Assembly (NCBI GenBank): GCA_938041955.1
Contig: CALISD010000084.1
Span: 85,693 to 149,692, forward strand
Length of the DNA stretch: 64,000 bases
Direction of reading: 5' to 3'
Source: an uncultured Granulosicoccaceae bacterium
GTDB lineage: Bacteria > Pseudomonadota > Gammaproteobacteria > Granulosicoccales > Granulosicoccaceae
Every line of letters begins with the position of its first letter. Position 1 is the stretch's first letter. Shown here one piece after another: positions 1 to 8,191 of the stretch. Made by a program: the position numbers and the translations under genes. The notes under the pieces are model-generated. The model saw only the letters and a list, made by a program, of their open reading frames with translations. It was not told the origin of the DNA and made no database searches.

Positions 1-155
1 GCAGGGGTGCAATGACAGTCGGCACAAAAAGAAGTGGCGATCATCACTGCGTCAGCACAATCTGAGTTGCTCAGAATTCAGTCAGCAGTTACCGCAAATT
101 GCGACCTCGGAATTCTACTGATTTACGATCTTTCGCAGCTGATACAATGTGACGA

Positions 156-836
156 ATGACAAAATCAGACCGAACAAAGTATTGCCTGTTATTCGATAGT
201 GACGGCACTCTCGTTGACAGCGAAGCAATAAACACTGAAGCGCTCGCAGATGAACTTGCTCTGCACGAAATCAAAGAAGATCCGCTGGCACTGTTGGATC
301 GTTATCGTGGGTGGCAGTTTAAAGCCTTGCTGAGCGATCTGGGTGTGCGGCATGGTATATCCTTGGATCGGCAATTTGAGATTAGCTTCCGCGCTCGCGC
401 CAGCACTTATTTTGACAGCAAGTTGCGAGCTGTAGAAAATATTCATGGCGCCTTGCAGCAGCTGGACGATGCGAAATGCGTTGCGTCGAATGCGCCAATG
501 AATAAATTAACGCAAGTGTTGGACAAAACAGATCTTCGGGCGTTTTTTTCTGATTGTTTGTTTAGTGCCTACGTGATCGATATATTTAAGCCGGACCCCG
601 GATTATTTCTGCATGCTGCGGAGCAGATGGGGTTTGCCGCTGGCCAGTGTATTGTGATCGAAGATAGTGTAGTCGGTGTGCAAGCTGCGATTGCAGCCGA
701 AATGAAGTGCGTGTGGTATTGTCCGGAGGCGAGTGGGCATCCTGATCTGTCATCAGATCATGATCCGCAGCGTGTGCTTCGTATTAGTAACATGATTGAG
801 CTGCCATCAGCGATCAGTACGCTGAAAGCGATATGA
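156..836 (+). CDS. HAD-superfamily (subfamily IA) phosphatase, YieH-like
   Basis: A 226-residue haloacid-dehalogenase-type hydrolase, probably a cytosolic phosphatase for a small sugar phosphate or similar metabolite. Motif I is DSDGTLVDS with nucleophile Asp14 and general acid/base Asp16. A conserved Lys lies in FKPDPGLF, and the acidic motif IEDSVVGVQAA is the Mg-binding end of the fold. An alpha-helical cap lies between motif I and the core, as in subfamily IA. Length and layout resemble E. coli YieH (6-phosphogluconate phosphatase) more than the shorter Gph proteins, but the substrate cannot be read from sequence. The ATG at 156 has no strong ribosome site. It is followed closely by the HNH-like gene on the same strand. 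Confidence 0.85.
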   Translation: MTKSDRTKYCLLFDSDGTLVDSEAINTEALADELALHEIKEDPLALLDRYRGWQFKALLSDLGVRHGISLDRQFEISFRARASTYFDSKLRAVENIHGALQQLDDAKCVASNAPMNKLTQVLDKTDLRAFFSDCLFSAYVIDIFKPDPGLFLHAAEQMGFAAGQCIVIEDSVVGVQAAIAAEMKCVWYCPEASGHPDLSSDHDPQRVLRISNMIELPSAISTLKAI

Positions 837-861
837 ATTGAGCGCCAGATGGTAGAGAAAA

Positions 862-1152
862 TTGGCTAGAACGGATAAAGGACAATGCGAGCTTTGCAGG
901 CGCCAATCGCTGTTAACTGCCCATCATCTTATTCCGCGAAAGCTGCATCGTCGAAAGCACTTCAAAAAACATTACAGTAAGCTGGTGTTGCAACAGACCA
1001 TTTCCATTTGTCGCGATTGCCACCGTGGGCTGCACAGGCTCTATGATGAAATGCAGCTTGGCAAGGCTCTTAATACGCTTGAAAAGTTGTTGCAGGATCA
1101 GCAGGTAAAAAAACATATCGAGTGGGTTGCCCGCCAACGCACGGTCTGTTGA
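862..1152 (+). CDS. Small HNH-type zinc-binding protein
   Basis: A 96-residue basic protein with the layout of a compact HNH/McrA-like domain. It has a CxxC knuckle (Cys9, Cys12), then AHHLIPRKLH carrying the paired histidines, then a second knuckle CRDCHRGLH. Such domains bind a structural zinc and one catalytic metal and often nick DNA. Small stand-alone members like this one are common in proteobacteria and mostly uncharacterised. A TTG at 862 is the only plausible start: an in-frame stop lies three codons upstream and the next Met is about two thirds into the protein. It sits 25 bases after the HAD gene and may be co-transcribed. There is no restriction-modification context. Confidence 0.7.
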   Translation: MARTDKGQCELCRRQSLLTAHHLIPRKLHRRKHFKKHYSKLVLQQTISICRDCHRGLHRLYDEMQLGKALNTLEKLLQDQQVKKHIEWVARQRTVC

Positions 1153-1234
1153 TGAACTACAATCGCAGTAGAATCCCTTTTAATCCGCACGAATTCAAAG
1201 CCAGGCGATTGGCCGCGAACCATGATTGCGATGA

Positions 1235-2014
1235 GTGTCCGTGAACAATCCAATTGAACCCACGCGCGTAGAATTTCAGGATATCCTTAGCTGGATGCGG
1301 GAAACCATGTTGTTGTTTCGCCGCAGGCCAATCGTATTTCTGTTGATATCACTGATTTTCTTCTTCGCATGTGACAAGCTGCGGATCACCGGATTCGTTA
1401 CTTTTTTTGTCGCGCTGATGATGTGCCAGATCGCTGTTGTAGTTTGTATAGTAATCGCACGTGCCGCTGATGAGTCTCGAACATTGACGCTGAATCTGTG
1501 GTATCAGAGTCTCGTTAATAGTGTGATGACTGTGGTGTTGTTTTCTGCCTTCTACGTTTTGCTTTGGGTGATAGCGGCTAAAGTGGCAGATATGCTGATG
1601 TTAGATGAGGTTGTATCAGAGGCCAGCGTGCCTCCTGCGATCTCAATGCTGCAGTGGTTGTATCCCGGTACGATTTCTTTATTTGTTGTTTATATTGGCG
1701 TCATGGTGACCACCATGTGGTTTTTATTGCCACTCACAATATTCCATAAGCTTGGATTCGTAGACTCCGTCAAGCTCGCAAAACGTGGTGAGCGCAAGAA
1801 CTTTACGGTAGTGGCCGCCGCGAGCTACCTGCCTTTTATGGTGTTCTTTGTGTTGTTCTATTTTAGCGAGCTGGCATTGGTGGTAGCGGTGGTTGCTTTG
1901 CCATTGTTCGCGATCTATCAATACGTCAGTTTCCGGCACGTTTATATGGGCCGAAAAGAAAGCCAGCCTGCTGAAGTAAAGGTGACCAGTGCTGTGCCGG
2001 CTGAATCGAGCTGA
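1235..2014 (+). CDS. Polytopic inner-membrane protein of unknown function
   Basis: A 259-residue hydrophobic protein with about six predicted membrane segments (roughly residues 30-47, 50-72, 88-110, 146-172, 193-212 and 215-232) and short polar ends. The GTG at 1235 is used because an in-frame stop immediately precedes it; GTG at 1241 is an alternative and neither has a clear ribosome site. The layout resembles the BPSS1780/YciC-like membrane proteins of proteobacteria, which have no assigned role. It ends 40 bases from the convergent homocysteine methyltransferase gene. No motif suggests transport or catalysis, so no function is proposed. Confidence 0.7.
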   Translation: MSVNNPIEPTRVEFQDILSWMRETMLLFRRRPIVFLLISLIFFFACDKLRITGFVTFFVALMMCQIAVVVCIVIARAADESRTLTLNLWYQSLVNSVMTVVLFSAFYVLLWVIAAKVADMLMLDEVVSEASVPPAISMLQWLYPGTISLFVVYIGVMVTTMWFLLPLTIFHKLGFVDSVKLAKRGERKNFTVVAAASYLPFMVFFVLFYFSELALVVAVVALPLFAIYQYVSFRHVYMGRKESQPAEVKVTSAVPAESS

Positions 2015-2054
2015 CTGAATAGTCAGCTCTGATTTATATTAATGATAAGTGACT

Positions 2055-3110
2055 TTACGCAGGACGTCTGCGCCGGCTGCGTCTTTGTGCATTGCCAGAT
2101 ACCGAACCACCTGCAACGCTCATATCGCCCTGCAATTGCGATGTGGCGCCGACTGAAACTTCACCAAGGACTGAAATAATTTCTTCAAGGCTCGGTGCCG
2201 GCCCGCCGGAGTAGTTGTCTAATGCGTCTTTCATGGCGCGGATGTGATCTGGTGATGTGCCACAGCAACCGCCAATAATTTTTGCACCAGCATCGAACGC
2301 CAGCTGTGCATAACGAGCCATGAGTTCCGGCGTACCGTTGTACACGATTTTACCGTCAACATACTCAGGAATACCGCAGTTGGCCTTTGCGATAAATGCA
2401 GGTGGTTCCTGAAATTCGCTGCAGGCTTGCTTCATGTTCATCATTGCGGCAACCACTTCAGCTGCCCCTACGCCGCAGTTAGTGCCGCAACCGGTGAGTT
2501 CCGGCAACATCTCAGAGGCAAGCTCGACAATGTCTTTCGCAGTGACTCCCATCATTGTGCGACCGTTGGTATCAATGCTCATGCTGAAGACTATCGGTAA
2601 GCCTGTGGTTTTTGCACCGATGAATGCAGCGCGTGCTTCTTCCAGTGATGAAAGTGTTTCGACCCAGATGATGTCAGCGCCGCCTTTGGCTAGCGCCTGT
2701 GCTTGCTCTGCAAAGGCTTCTGCCGCCGCATCTATAGTGAGAGTGCCGGCAGGCTCAAAGATTTCTCCTGTCGGGCCCATGTCACCTGCGACGATGACTT
2801 TGCGACCGCTCTTATCAACAGCGTTACGAAGCAGTGCTGCAGAACGCTCGTTTAACTCTGTGACACGTTTCTCACCGTTGTGGAGCTGCAATCGGTACTT
2901 GTTGCCACCGAAGGTATTCGTTAGCACCAGGTCGGACCCTGCTTCAATGAAGCTCTCGTAGTGACGTGTCACCCGGTCAGGGTGATCAGCATTCCAGAAT
3001 TCTGGTGAGTCGCCTGTTTGTAGACCCATACTGAAAAGATTGGTGCCTGTAGCGCCATCGGCGAGCAGGTACGGCTTTTCCTGCAGCATATCGGTGATGA
3101 TGTTGGTCAT
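2055..3110 (-). CDS. Stand-alone homocysteine S-methyltransferase (BHMT/MetH-N family)
   Basis: A 351-residue homocysteine-binding TIM barrel that makes methionine by transferring a methyl group to homocysteine thiolate. The N-terminal LLADGATGTNLF motif, the GTNCGVG cysteine and the paired cysteines of GGCCGTSPDHI supply the three zinc ligands of the family. It corresponds to the first module of MetH. Because the pterin, B12 and activator proteins are encoded separately at 25950-32153, it most likely takes methyl groups from that corrinoid protein; direct use of glycine betaine cannot be excluded. After the barrel there is a Gly/Ser-rich linker and an Arg-rich tail (QRRSRRRRPA) not needed for the fold. 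It is read divergently from the oxygenase gene. Confidence 0.88.
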   Translation of the reverse strand: MTNIITDMLQEKPYLLADGATGTNLFSMGLQTGDSPEFWNADHPDRVTRHYESFIEAGSDLVLTNTFGGNKYRLQLHNGEKRVTELNERSAALLRNAVDKSGRKVIVAGDMGPTGEIFEPAGTLTIDAAAEAFAEQAQALAKGGADIIWVETLSSLEEARAAFIGAKTTGLPIVFSMSIDTNGRTMMGVTAKDIVELASEMLPELTGCGTNCGVGAAEVVAAMMNMKQACSEFQEPPAFIAKANCGIPEYVDGKIVYNGTPELMARYAQLAFDAGAKIIGGCCGTSPDHIRAMKDALDNYSGGPAPSLEEIISVLGEVSVGATSQLQGDMSVAGGSVSGNAQRRSRRRRPA

Positions 3111-3127
3111 TGCTTCTGTTCTTTTCT

Positions 3128-3155
3128 TTTATAATTTGCCCGGCTTTAACTGCAA
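3128..3155 (-). promoter_or_regulatory. Candidate sigma-70 promoter for the homocysteine methyltransferase
   Basis: On the minus strand, TTGCAG (3155-3150) and TATAAA (3133-3128) are separated by 16 bases, and the -10 lies about 18 bases before the start codon. Spacing and sequences are acceptable for a housekeeping promoter, but the resulting leader would be very short. No SAM, SAH or cobalamin riboswitch fold was recognised in this short divergent region. Confidence 0.35.
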
Positions 3156-3214
3156 GCCAGATAATTGGGCTCTGTGCTAGTCTGCGATTTACATGCCGAC
3201 TTACAGGAGCTTTT

Positions 3215-4180
3215 ATGAAAACCGGAACCATTACAGGGGTAAGAGGTCCCGCTATTGCTCATTTGGATCTAACCCGTTTAGACTCTGTAAATTTGCAGAA
3301 TGCAGCATCGGAATTGCTTAAAGCAACCGCGCAATGCGGGTTTCTATATGTCCGTATAGGAGAATCCTACGCTAGCACAATAGACGCAATTCGTCTTGCA
3401 CAGCGCGCATTTTTCAGATCGAAAATCAGTGAAAAAAAACAGATTTCCATTGATAGCAACAACCGTGGCTATCTTGCCCACGGTATGGCGCAAATGCATG
3501 GAGCGGTGCGAAAAGATCAAAAGGAAGTTTTTTTCTGGGGCAGGGACGCTGGCGTCAACGATCCGGATGTAGTCGCGGGCCTGCCATTGTGCGGGCCTAA
3601 TCAATGGCCTGATATTGAGGATTTTCGACAAGCGGTAAACGACTATTCGAAAATGGTTGAGCTCGTCGGCAACAAGCTGTTGCAGATTGTGGCGGTGGCA
3701 CTCGGTGCCAGAGAGGATTTTTTTGAACCGTTTTATCAAAGAAGCATGCTGCGCGGTCAGCTGCTTTGCTACCCGCCTACTGGAGATGATCCTGATCAAT
3801 TCGGTGTTGCACCGCACAGTGACTTTGGTTGTTTGACCTTGTTGTTGCAGGAGACTGCAGGGCTTGAAGTGTTGTTTCCTCATGATGAGTGGGTGGCGGC
3901 TCCGCCGATAGAGAATACGTTGGTGGTCAATATCGGGGATCTGCTTGAGCGATGGTCTAATAATCGTTTACCTTCGACAAAGCATCGGGTGCGTAATTTA
4001 AATTCCTCTGAGCGTTATTCGATTGCTATGTTTTATGATCCCAGTGCTGGTGCGGTAGTCGATCCTTTAGAATTGTTGCCCGGCGAGGTGGCCGGATATG
4101 CTCCGGTTGCAGCTGCTGAGTATATTTTGGGGAGGAATCAGGGGGCGTTTTCGCACTATAACGACAGTGATTCCCCTTAA
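3215..4180 (+). CDS. 2-oxoglutarate/Fe(II) dioxygenase, isopenicillin-N-synthase family
   Basis: A 321-residue soluble oxygenase with the DIOX_N domain (about 1-120) followed by the double-stranded beta-helix. The iron triad is visible as His201-x-Asp203 (PHSDFG) and His257 (TKHRV), and the co-substrate pair as RYS in ERYSIAMF. The family hydroxylates or ring-closes small molecules; the substrate here is unknown. The reading frame is open from 3110, but that would overlap the divergent methyltransferase start. The ATG at 3215 has CAGGAG seven bases upstream, so 3215 is chosen. Downstream it converges with a GNAT gene. The position next to the methyltransferase may be incidental. Confidence 0.85.
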   Translation: MKTGTITGVRGPAIAHLDLTRLDSVNLQNAASELLKATAQCGFLYVRIGESYASTIDAIRLAQRAFFRSKISEKKQISIDSNNRGYLAHGMAQMHGAVRKDQKEVFFWGRDAGVNDPDVVAGLPLCGPNQWPDIEDFRQAVNDYSKMVELVGNKLLQIVAVALGAREDFFEPFYQRSMLRGQLLCYPPTGDDPDQFGVAPHSDFGCLTLLLQETAGLEVLFPHDEWVAAPPIENTLVVNIGDLLERWSNNRLPSTKHRVRNLNSSERYSIAMFYDPSAGAVVDPLELLPGEVAGYAPVAAAEYILGRNQGAFSHYNDSDSP

Positions 4181-4308
4181 GTTTGTGCTGTATGCGATTC
4201 ATAGCGGGCTTCGATGCCGGGCTCCGGACCGGGTTGCAAATGCAGTGGAGTGCCAAGAAGTGTAAGTTGAATTTAGGCACTGATGTACTAATTGTTCGTT
4301 ACTGTCAG

Positions 4309-4779
4309 TCATAATTTCAACGCCATAAAAATACTATTTGGGTCTTCGATATAATCTGCGAATGGGGCGCAGGTGATGAAGCCGAATTTTTTGTACATAT
4401 TGGTGGCGGCGGAGAAAGCGGGCATAGATCCGGTTTCCAGGTACAGGGTTTTGAAGTTATTCTTTTTCGCTTCTTCCATCAGGTGGGTTAGCAGTTGTGA
4501 TGCGACACCGGTGCGGCGGTGTTCGTAGCTGGTGCGCATGGATTTTAATTCTGCGGTGTGTAAGTCCAGCTTTTTAAGTGCCGCGCAGCCCGCGAGTGAA
4601 TCGCCGATCCATGCTGTCCAGAAACTGATGTCGGGGTGTTGCAGAGAAACAAGGTCGAGTGCGTGGACAGATTCGGCAGGTGAAAGGCTGGCCATTTCGT
4701 CCAGATGCTGCTGGAGCAGAGCGATCACTTTGGGGTTTGATAGTCCGCCGCGTTTGATTGCTGTCTTTAGCTGCCTCAT
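4309..4779 (-). CDS. GNAT-family N-acetyltransferase
   Basis: A 156-residue acetyl-CoA-dependent acetyltransferase. The cofactor loop appears as RRTGVASQLLTHLMEEA (R-x-x-G-x-A type), followed by the family's C-terminal strand pair ending in a KFGFI element, and the fold fills the entire protein. The frame is open to 4830, but ATG at 4779 is preceded by GAAGGAT at good spacing, so the shorter protein is preferred. The substrate (amine, amino acid or protein N-terminus) cannot be told from sequence. It is transcribed toward the oxygenase gene and away from the TRAP operon. Confidence 0.8.
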   Translation of the reverse strand: MRQLKTAIKRGGLSNPKVIALLQQHLDEMASLSPAESVHALDLVSLQHPDISFWTAWIGDSLAGCAALKKLDLHTAELKSMRTSYEHRRTGVASQLLTHLMEEAKKNNFKTLYLETGSMPAFSAATNMYKKFGFITCAPFADYIEDPNSIFMALKL

Positions 4780-4900
4780 GTTGGTAGATCCTTCGAAGTT
4801 GATTGCCCTGGTGTGTCGCTGCCTAATCAATAATGGCTAATCTGCGGGTGCGCGTGGCGTAAAACCAGTGGTATGATCGAGGTTCAACGAGGAGATACGA

Positions 4901-5875
4901 ATGAAATTCAAACCAGCACTGATCGCAGTAGCCACTGCACTCACCTTCAATGCGTCCGCTGCATTGGCTGAAAAATGGGATATGCCGATGGCATACTCAG
5001 CGACCAACTTCCACTCAGAGCACGGGGTGATGTTCGCTGACAAGGTCAGAGAATACACCAGTGGCAAAATTGATATCACGATCCACCCTGGTGGGTCTCT
5101 ATTCGGTGGTGGTGATATCAAGCGTGCGGTTCAAACCGGTCAGGCACCCATTGGCGAGCGCATTATGTCGGCCCACGCTAATGAAGATGCAATATACAAC
5201 TGGGACAACCTGCCGTTTCTTGCTACCACCTACGCTGAAGGTGAAAAGCTTTGGCAGGCGGCGAAAGGCCCGGTAAACGAACACCTTGCTGACAGTAATC
5301 TTGTTGCTCTATACACCTGCCCATGGCCTGGTCAGGGCTTTTATTTCAAGAAAGAAGTCAATTCAGCCAAAGACGTTGAGGGCGTTAAGTTGCGTTCATA
5401 CAACGCGGCGACTGCAACGGTTATTGAAAGCCTCGGTGGCACACCAGTGCAAATCGAAGCGGCTGAATTAACCCAGGCACTGGCAACCGGCGTTGCAGAT
5501 GGTTTTATCTCATCCGGTTCAACAGGCTACGACCGAAAAGTGTGGGAGCATCTGTCTCACTACTACAAAGTAAGTGCCTGGCAGCCAAGAAACTACGTCA
5601 TGGTAAACAAAGGCATGTGGGATTCGCTTGATGCTGAAACGCAAGCTGGAATGCAGAAGGCCGCAGATGAGATCGGCGCTTCTTGTACTGCCAAGTCAGA
5701 AGAACTTTCACTGTGGTATTACGAGCAGCTGGAAGAAAACGGTATGTCAGTGGTTGATGCCGGCCCTGAGTTCATGGGTGAGCTGCAAGCCATTGGTGCC
5801 ACTATGCAGGCTGATTGGTTAGCGGCCACTGGTGAAGATGGAAAAGCGATCATGGATGCCTACAAAGGCATGTAG
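4901..5875 (+). CDS. dctP: TRAP transporter periplasmic solute-binding protein
   Basis: A 324-residue periplasmic binding protein of the DctP/TRAP class. Residues 1-23 form a Sec signal peptide with a likely cleavage after SAALA. The mature protein shows the family layout: a first lobe with FHSEHG and the GxLFGGG turn, then a central stretch with VKLRSYNAATATVIESLGG, where the conserved Arg normally clamps the carboxylate of the ligand. The ligand is therefore probably an organic acid but cannot be named. GAGGAGA lies just before the ATG. The membrane subunits follow after a hairpin, consistent with making more binding protein than permease. Confidence 0.9.
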   Translation: MKFKPALIAVATALTFNASAALAEKWDMPMAYSATNFHSEHGVMFADKVREYTSGKIDITIHPGGSLFGGGDIKRAVQTGQAPIGERIMSAHANEDAIYNWDNLPFLATTYAEGEKLWQAAKGPVNEHLADSNLVALYTCPWPGQGFYFKKEVNSAKDVEGVKLRSYNAATATVIESLGGTPVQIEAAELTQALATGVADGFISSGSTGYDRKVWEHLSHYYKVSAWQPRNYVMVNKGMWDSLDAETQAGMQKAADEIGASCTAKSEELSLWYYEQLEENGMSVVDAGPEFMGELQAIGATMQADWLAATGEDGKAIMDAYKGM

Positions 5876-5896
5876 TGGTAGCGTTTTATGCATTAC

Positions 5897-5926
5897 CCGG
5901 GTTCCGCAAGGAACCCGGTTTGTTTT
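5897..5926 (+). terminator. Intercistronic hairpin between dctP and dctQ
   Basis: A perfect 9-bp GC-rich stem (CCGGGTTCC / GGAACCCGG, 5897-5905 and 5910-5918) closed by a GCAA tetraloop and followed by TTTGTTTTA. It can act as a partial terminator or as a 3' stabiliser of the dctP message, lowering dctQM relative to dctP. Confidence 0.75.
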
Positions 5927-5959
5927 AGCCCCCCCTTCTGCAATTAATCGAGCTTGGCT

Positions 5960-6733
5960 ATGGATTGGAAACCGTTTTTAGGTTTACCGTTGTGGGTATG
6001 GCTATTTGTATTTCCCAGTGTGTTCGCACTTGCCTGTTTGATATGGCGTCGTAAGCTAATTGGTCTGTTAAGGCCGGTGTGGAAAGTGCTCGATGGTATA
6101 TACACCGCATCTGGAGTGTTAGCTGCGTGTTGTATGATTGGAATCCTTCTTATTATCATTGTGCAAATGGTTTTTCGATGGGTCGGTATGCAGTTTCCGG
6201 GCTCGACTGACTTTGCAGGCTACGCAATGGCTGCCACGTCTTTTTTTGCGTTGGCGCATGCGCTCAATCGTGGTGCTCACATCAGAGTGTCTATTCTGCT
6301 GAATTTGAATGCTTTTACGCGTATGTGGATCAATGTATTTGCCTTGTTCATAGCCGCCATTACGGCCACGTATTTTGCCCGCTTTGCTATAAAAACCAAC
6401 TTTATGTCCGAGATGATCAACGATCGAACTCAGGGCATTGATCAAGTGCCGGAGCGCTTGCTTACTTTTGTAAAAATGTTTGGTGCTTCTCCTTCACAGT
6501 GGAAGTCAATGTGGGAAGCGTCTGGAACTGAATGGGTGTATACCCCCATGTGGTTGCCGCAAATACCCATGTCAATTGGAACCGTGCTGTTGGCAATTGC
6601 GCTGTGGGATAACCTCTATCGTTTGCTGGTGACAGGTGAAAATCCGATCAGCATGGAAACGGTGGAAGGCGATACCTCCGGCGATAAAGTAAACGCGAAT
6701 ATCAGAACAGTAGCGACGGAGTCGGCATCATGA
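5960..6733 (+). CDS. dctQ: TRAP transporter small permease subunit
   Basis: A 257-residue inner-membrane protein of the DctQ family, with four main transmembrane segments and an additional N-terminal hydrophobic stretch. A soluble insert of about 60 residues (near residues 150-200) makes it longer than the usual 160-190 residues. The frame is open to a TTG at 5954, but ATG at 5960 is the simpler start. It overlaps dctM by four bases (ATGA), so the two are translationally coupled. It links the binding protein to the large permease for sodium-driven uptake. Confidence 0.85.
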   Translation: MDWKPFLGLPLWVWLFVFPSVFALACLIWRRKLIGLLRPVWKVLDGIYTASGVLAACCMIGILLIIIVQMVFRWVGMQFPGSTDFAGYAMAATSFFALAHALNRGAHIRVSILLNLNAFTRMWINVFALFIAAITATYFARFAIKTNFMSEMINDRTQGIDQVPERLLTFVKMFGASPSQWKSMWEASGTEWVYTPMWLPQIPMSIGTVLLAIALWDNLYRLLVTGENPISMETVEGDTSGDKVNANIRTVATESAS

Positions 6734-8043
6734 GTGAGATTTTAGCCACTGTTGTGTTTCTGGTTGTGTTGTTTGCGCTGCTCGGTAGCTCTGTCTGGAT
6801 AGGCTTGGCACTGATGGCCGTGGCGTGGGTGGGGATGGAGCTGTTTACCTCGCGTCCGGCAGGTGATGCAATGATCACCACTATTTGGACAAGCTCAAGT
6901 AGTTGGACCTTAACCGCCTTGCCCTTATTTATCTGGATGGGGGAAATCTTATACCGAACCCGCTTGTCTGAAGATATGTTCCGTGGGCTTGCACCATGGA
7001 TGCGTAAGTTGCCGGGTGGGTTGCTTCACACCAACATAGCTGGTTGTACCATTTTTGCCGCGGTATCCGGTTCATCTGCTGCCACCTTAACCACGGTTGG
7101 CAAGATGTCTATTCCTGAGTTGCGATCACGGGGGTATCCCGAGTACATGATTGTTGGCACGCTGGCAGGTGCTGCGACTCTCGGCTTAATGATTCCACCT
7201 TCGTTGACGCTGATCGTTTACGGCGTAACCATTAACGAAAGTATCACTAAGTTGTTTATGGCTGGAATCATACCCGGCCTTGTGTTGGCCGCTCTATTCA
7301 TGACTTACATCATTGGCTGGCATTACCTGCGCAAAGACCAGCGTCCTCCCCCGGAGCCGGCGATGAGCTTTGGGGAAATGCTCAGGGAAAGCCGCTTTCT
7401 TATACCTGTGCTTATGTTGGTGTTTACCGTTATCGGTTCGATGTATTTCGGCTGGGCCACCGCCACAGAAGCTGCTGCCGTCGGCGTGGTAGGTGCACTT
7501 GCGCTTGCTGCGATGCAGGGGTCCCTAAGCTGGTCCAGCTTCTCGGCAAGTTTAATGGGGGCTACGCGTACGTCCGCAATGATTGCGTTGATATTGATGG
7601 GAGCTGCATTCCTGTCGTTGGCAATGGGCTTCACTGGTTTGCCCAGCGCGTTGGCAGCGTGGATTGATGCGATGGAATTGTCACCTGTGGTATTGATCGT
7701 TGCATTGACTATCTTTTATATCGTGCTTGGTATGTTCCTCGATGGTATTTCTTCAGTGGTGCTGACCATGGCTATCGTTGAACCTATGATCAGGCAAGCC
7801 GGCATTGATGTTATTTGGTTCGGGATCTTTATCGTCGTGGTAGTAGAGATGGCGCAAGTGACACCGCCGATCGGGTTTAACTTGTTTGTTTTACAGGGTA
7901 TGACCAATCATGAAATTTCATATATCGCAAAGACTGCTATTCCTATGGTAGGCCTGATGATATTGATGGTGATTATTTTAGTGGTGTGGCCGGAGATCGC
8001 TACCTGGCTGCCAAATAATATCAGGCAAGGCCCCGGCGGGTAG
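6730..8043 (+). CDS. dctM: TRAP transporter large permease subunit
   Basis: A 437-residue membrane protein with about 12-13 hydrophobic segments across its whole length. It shows family hallmarks such as AAVSGSSAATLTTVG and MIPPSLTLIVYG in the first half, and MFLDGISSVVLT and VTPPIGFNLFVLQG in the second. These correspond to the two re-entrant loops that form the sodium- and solute-translocating core of DctM/SiaQM-type transporters. The start codon overlaps the dctQ stop. With dctP and dctQ it forms a complete tripartite uptake system; the solute is unknown and no catabolic gene lies directly adjacent. Confidence 0.92.
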   Translation: MSEILATVVFLVVLFALLGSSVWIGLALMAVAWVGMELFTSRPAGDAMITTIWTSSSSWTLTALPLFIWMGEILYRTRLSEDMFRGLAPWMRKLPGGLLHTNIAGCTIFAAVSGSSAATLTTVGKMSIPELRSRGYPEYMIVGTLAGAATLGLMIPPSLTLIVYGVTINESITKLFMAGIIPGLVLAALFMTYIIGWHYLRKDQRPPPEPAMSFGEMLRESRFLIPVLMLVFTVIGSMYFGWATATEAAAVGVVGALALAAMQGSLSWSSFSASLMGATRTSAMIALILMGAAFLSLAMGFTGLPSALAAWIDAMELSPVVLIVALTIFYIVLGMFLDGISSVVLTMAIVEPMIRQAGIDVIWFGIFIVVVVEMAQVTPPIGFNLFVLQGMTNHEISYIAKTAIPMVGLMILMVIILVVWPEIATWLPNNIRQGPGG

Positions 8044-8191
8044 CAGAAGCAGTAATCAAGGTTGTGTTCCGGCGGTGCCACAGCAAGTGGCCCTGTCCTG
8101 AGCTATAAATGTCAGTTACTGCTGGTGGTATGTCGATAACCAAAATAGCCGCAATTGCGGCCAGGCAGTCTACAATACTGGCTACAACAAA

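Noticed and set aside
2434..2961. Long plus-strand frame opposite the homocysteine methyltransferase
   Set aside because: It lies wholly antisense to a well-supported enzyme gene and has the Ser/Ala/Pro-rich composition of a mirror frame.
3110..3214. Longer N-terminus for the oxygenase starting at 3110
   Set aside because: It would overlap the divergent methyltransferase start and its promoter, while ATG 3215 has a good ribosome site and the normal family start.
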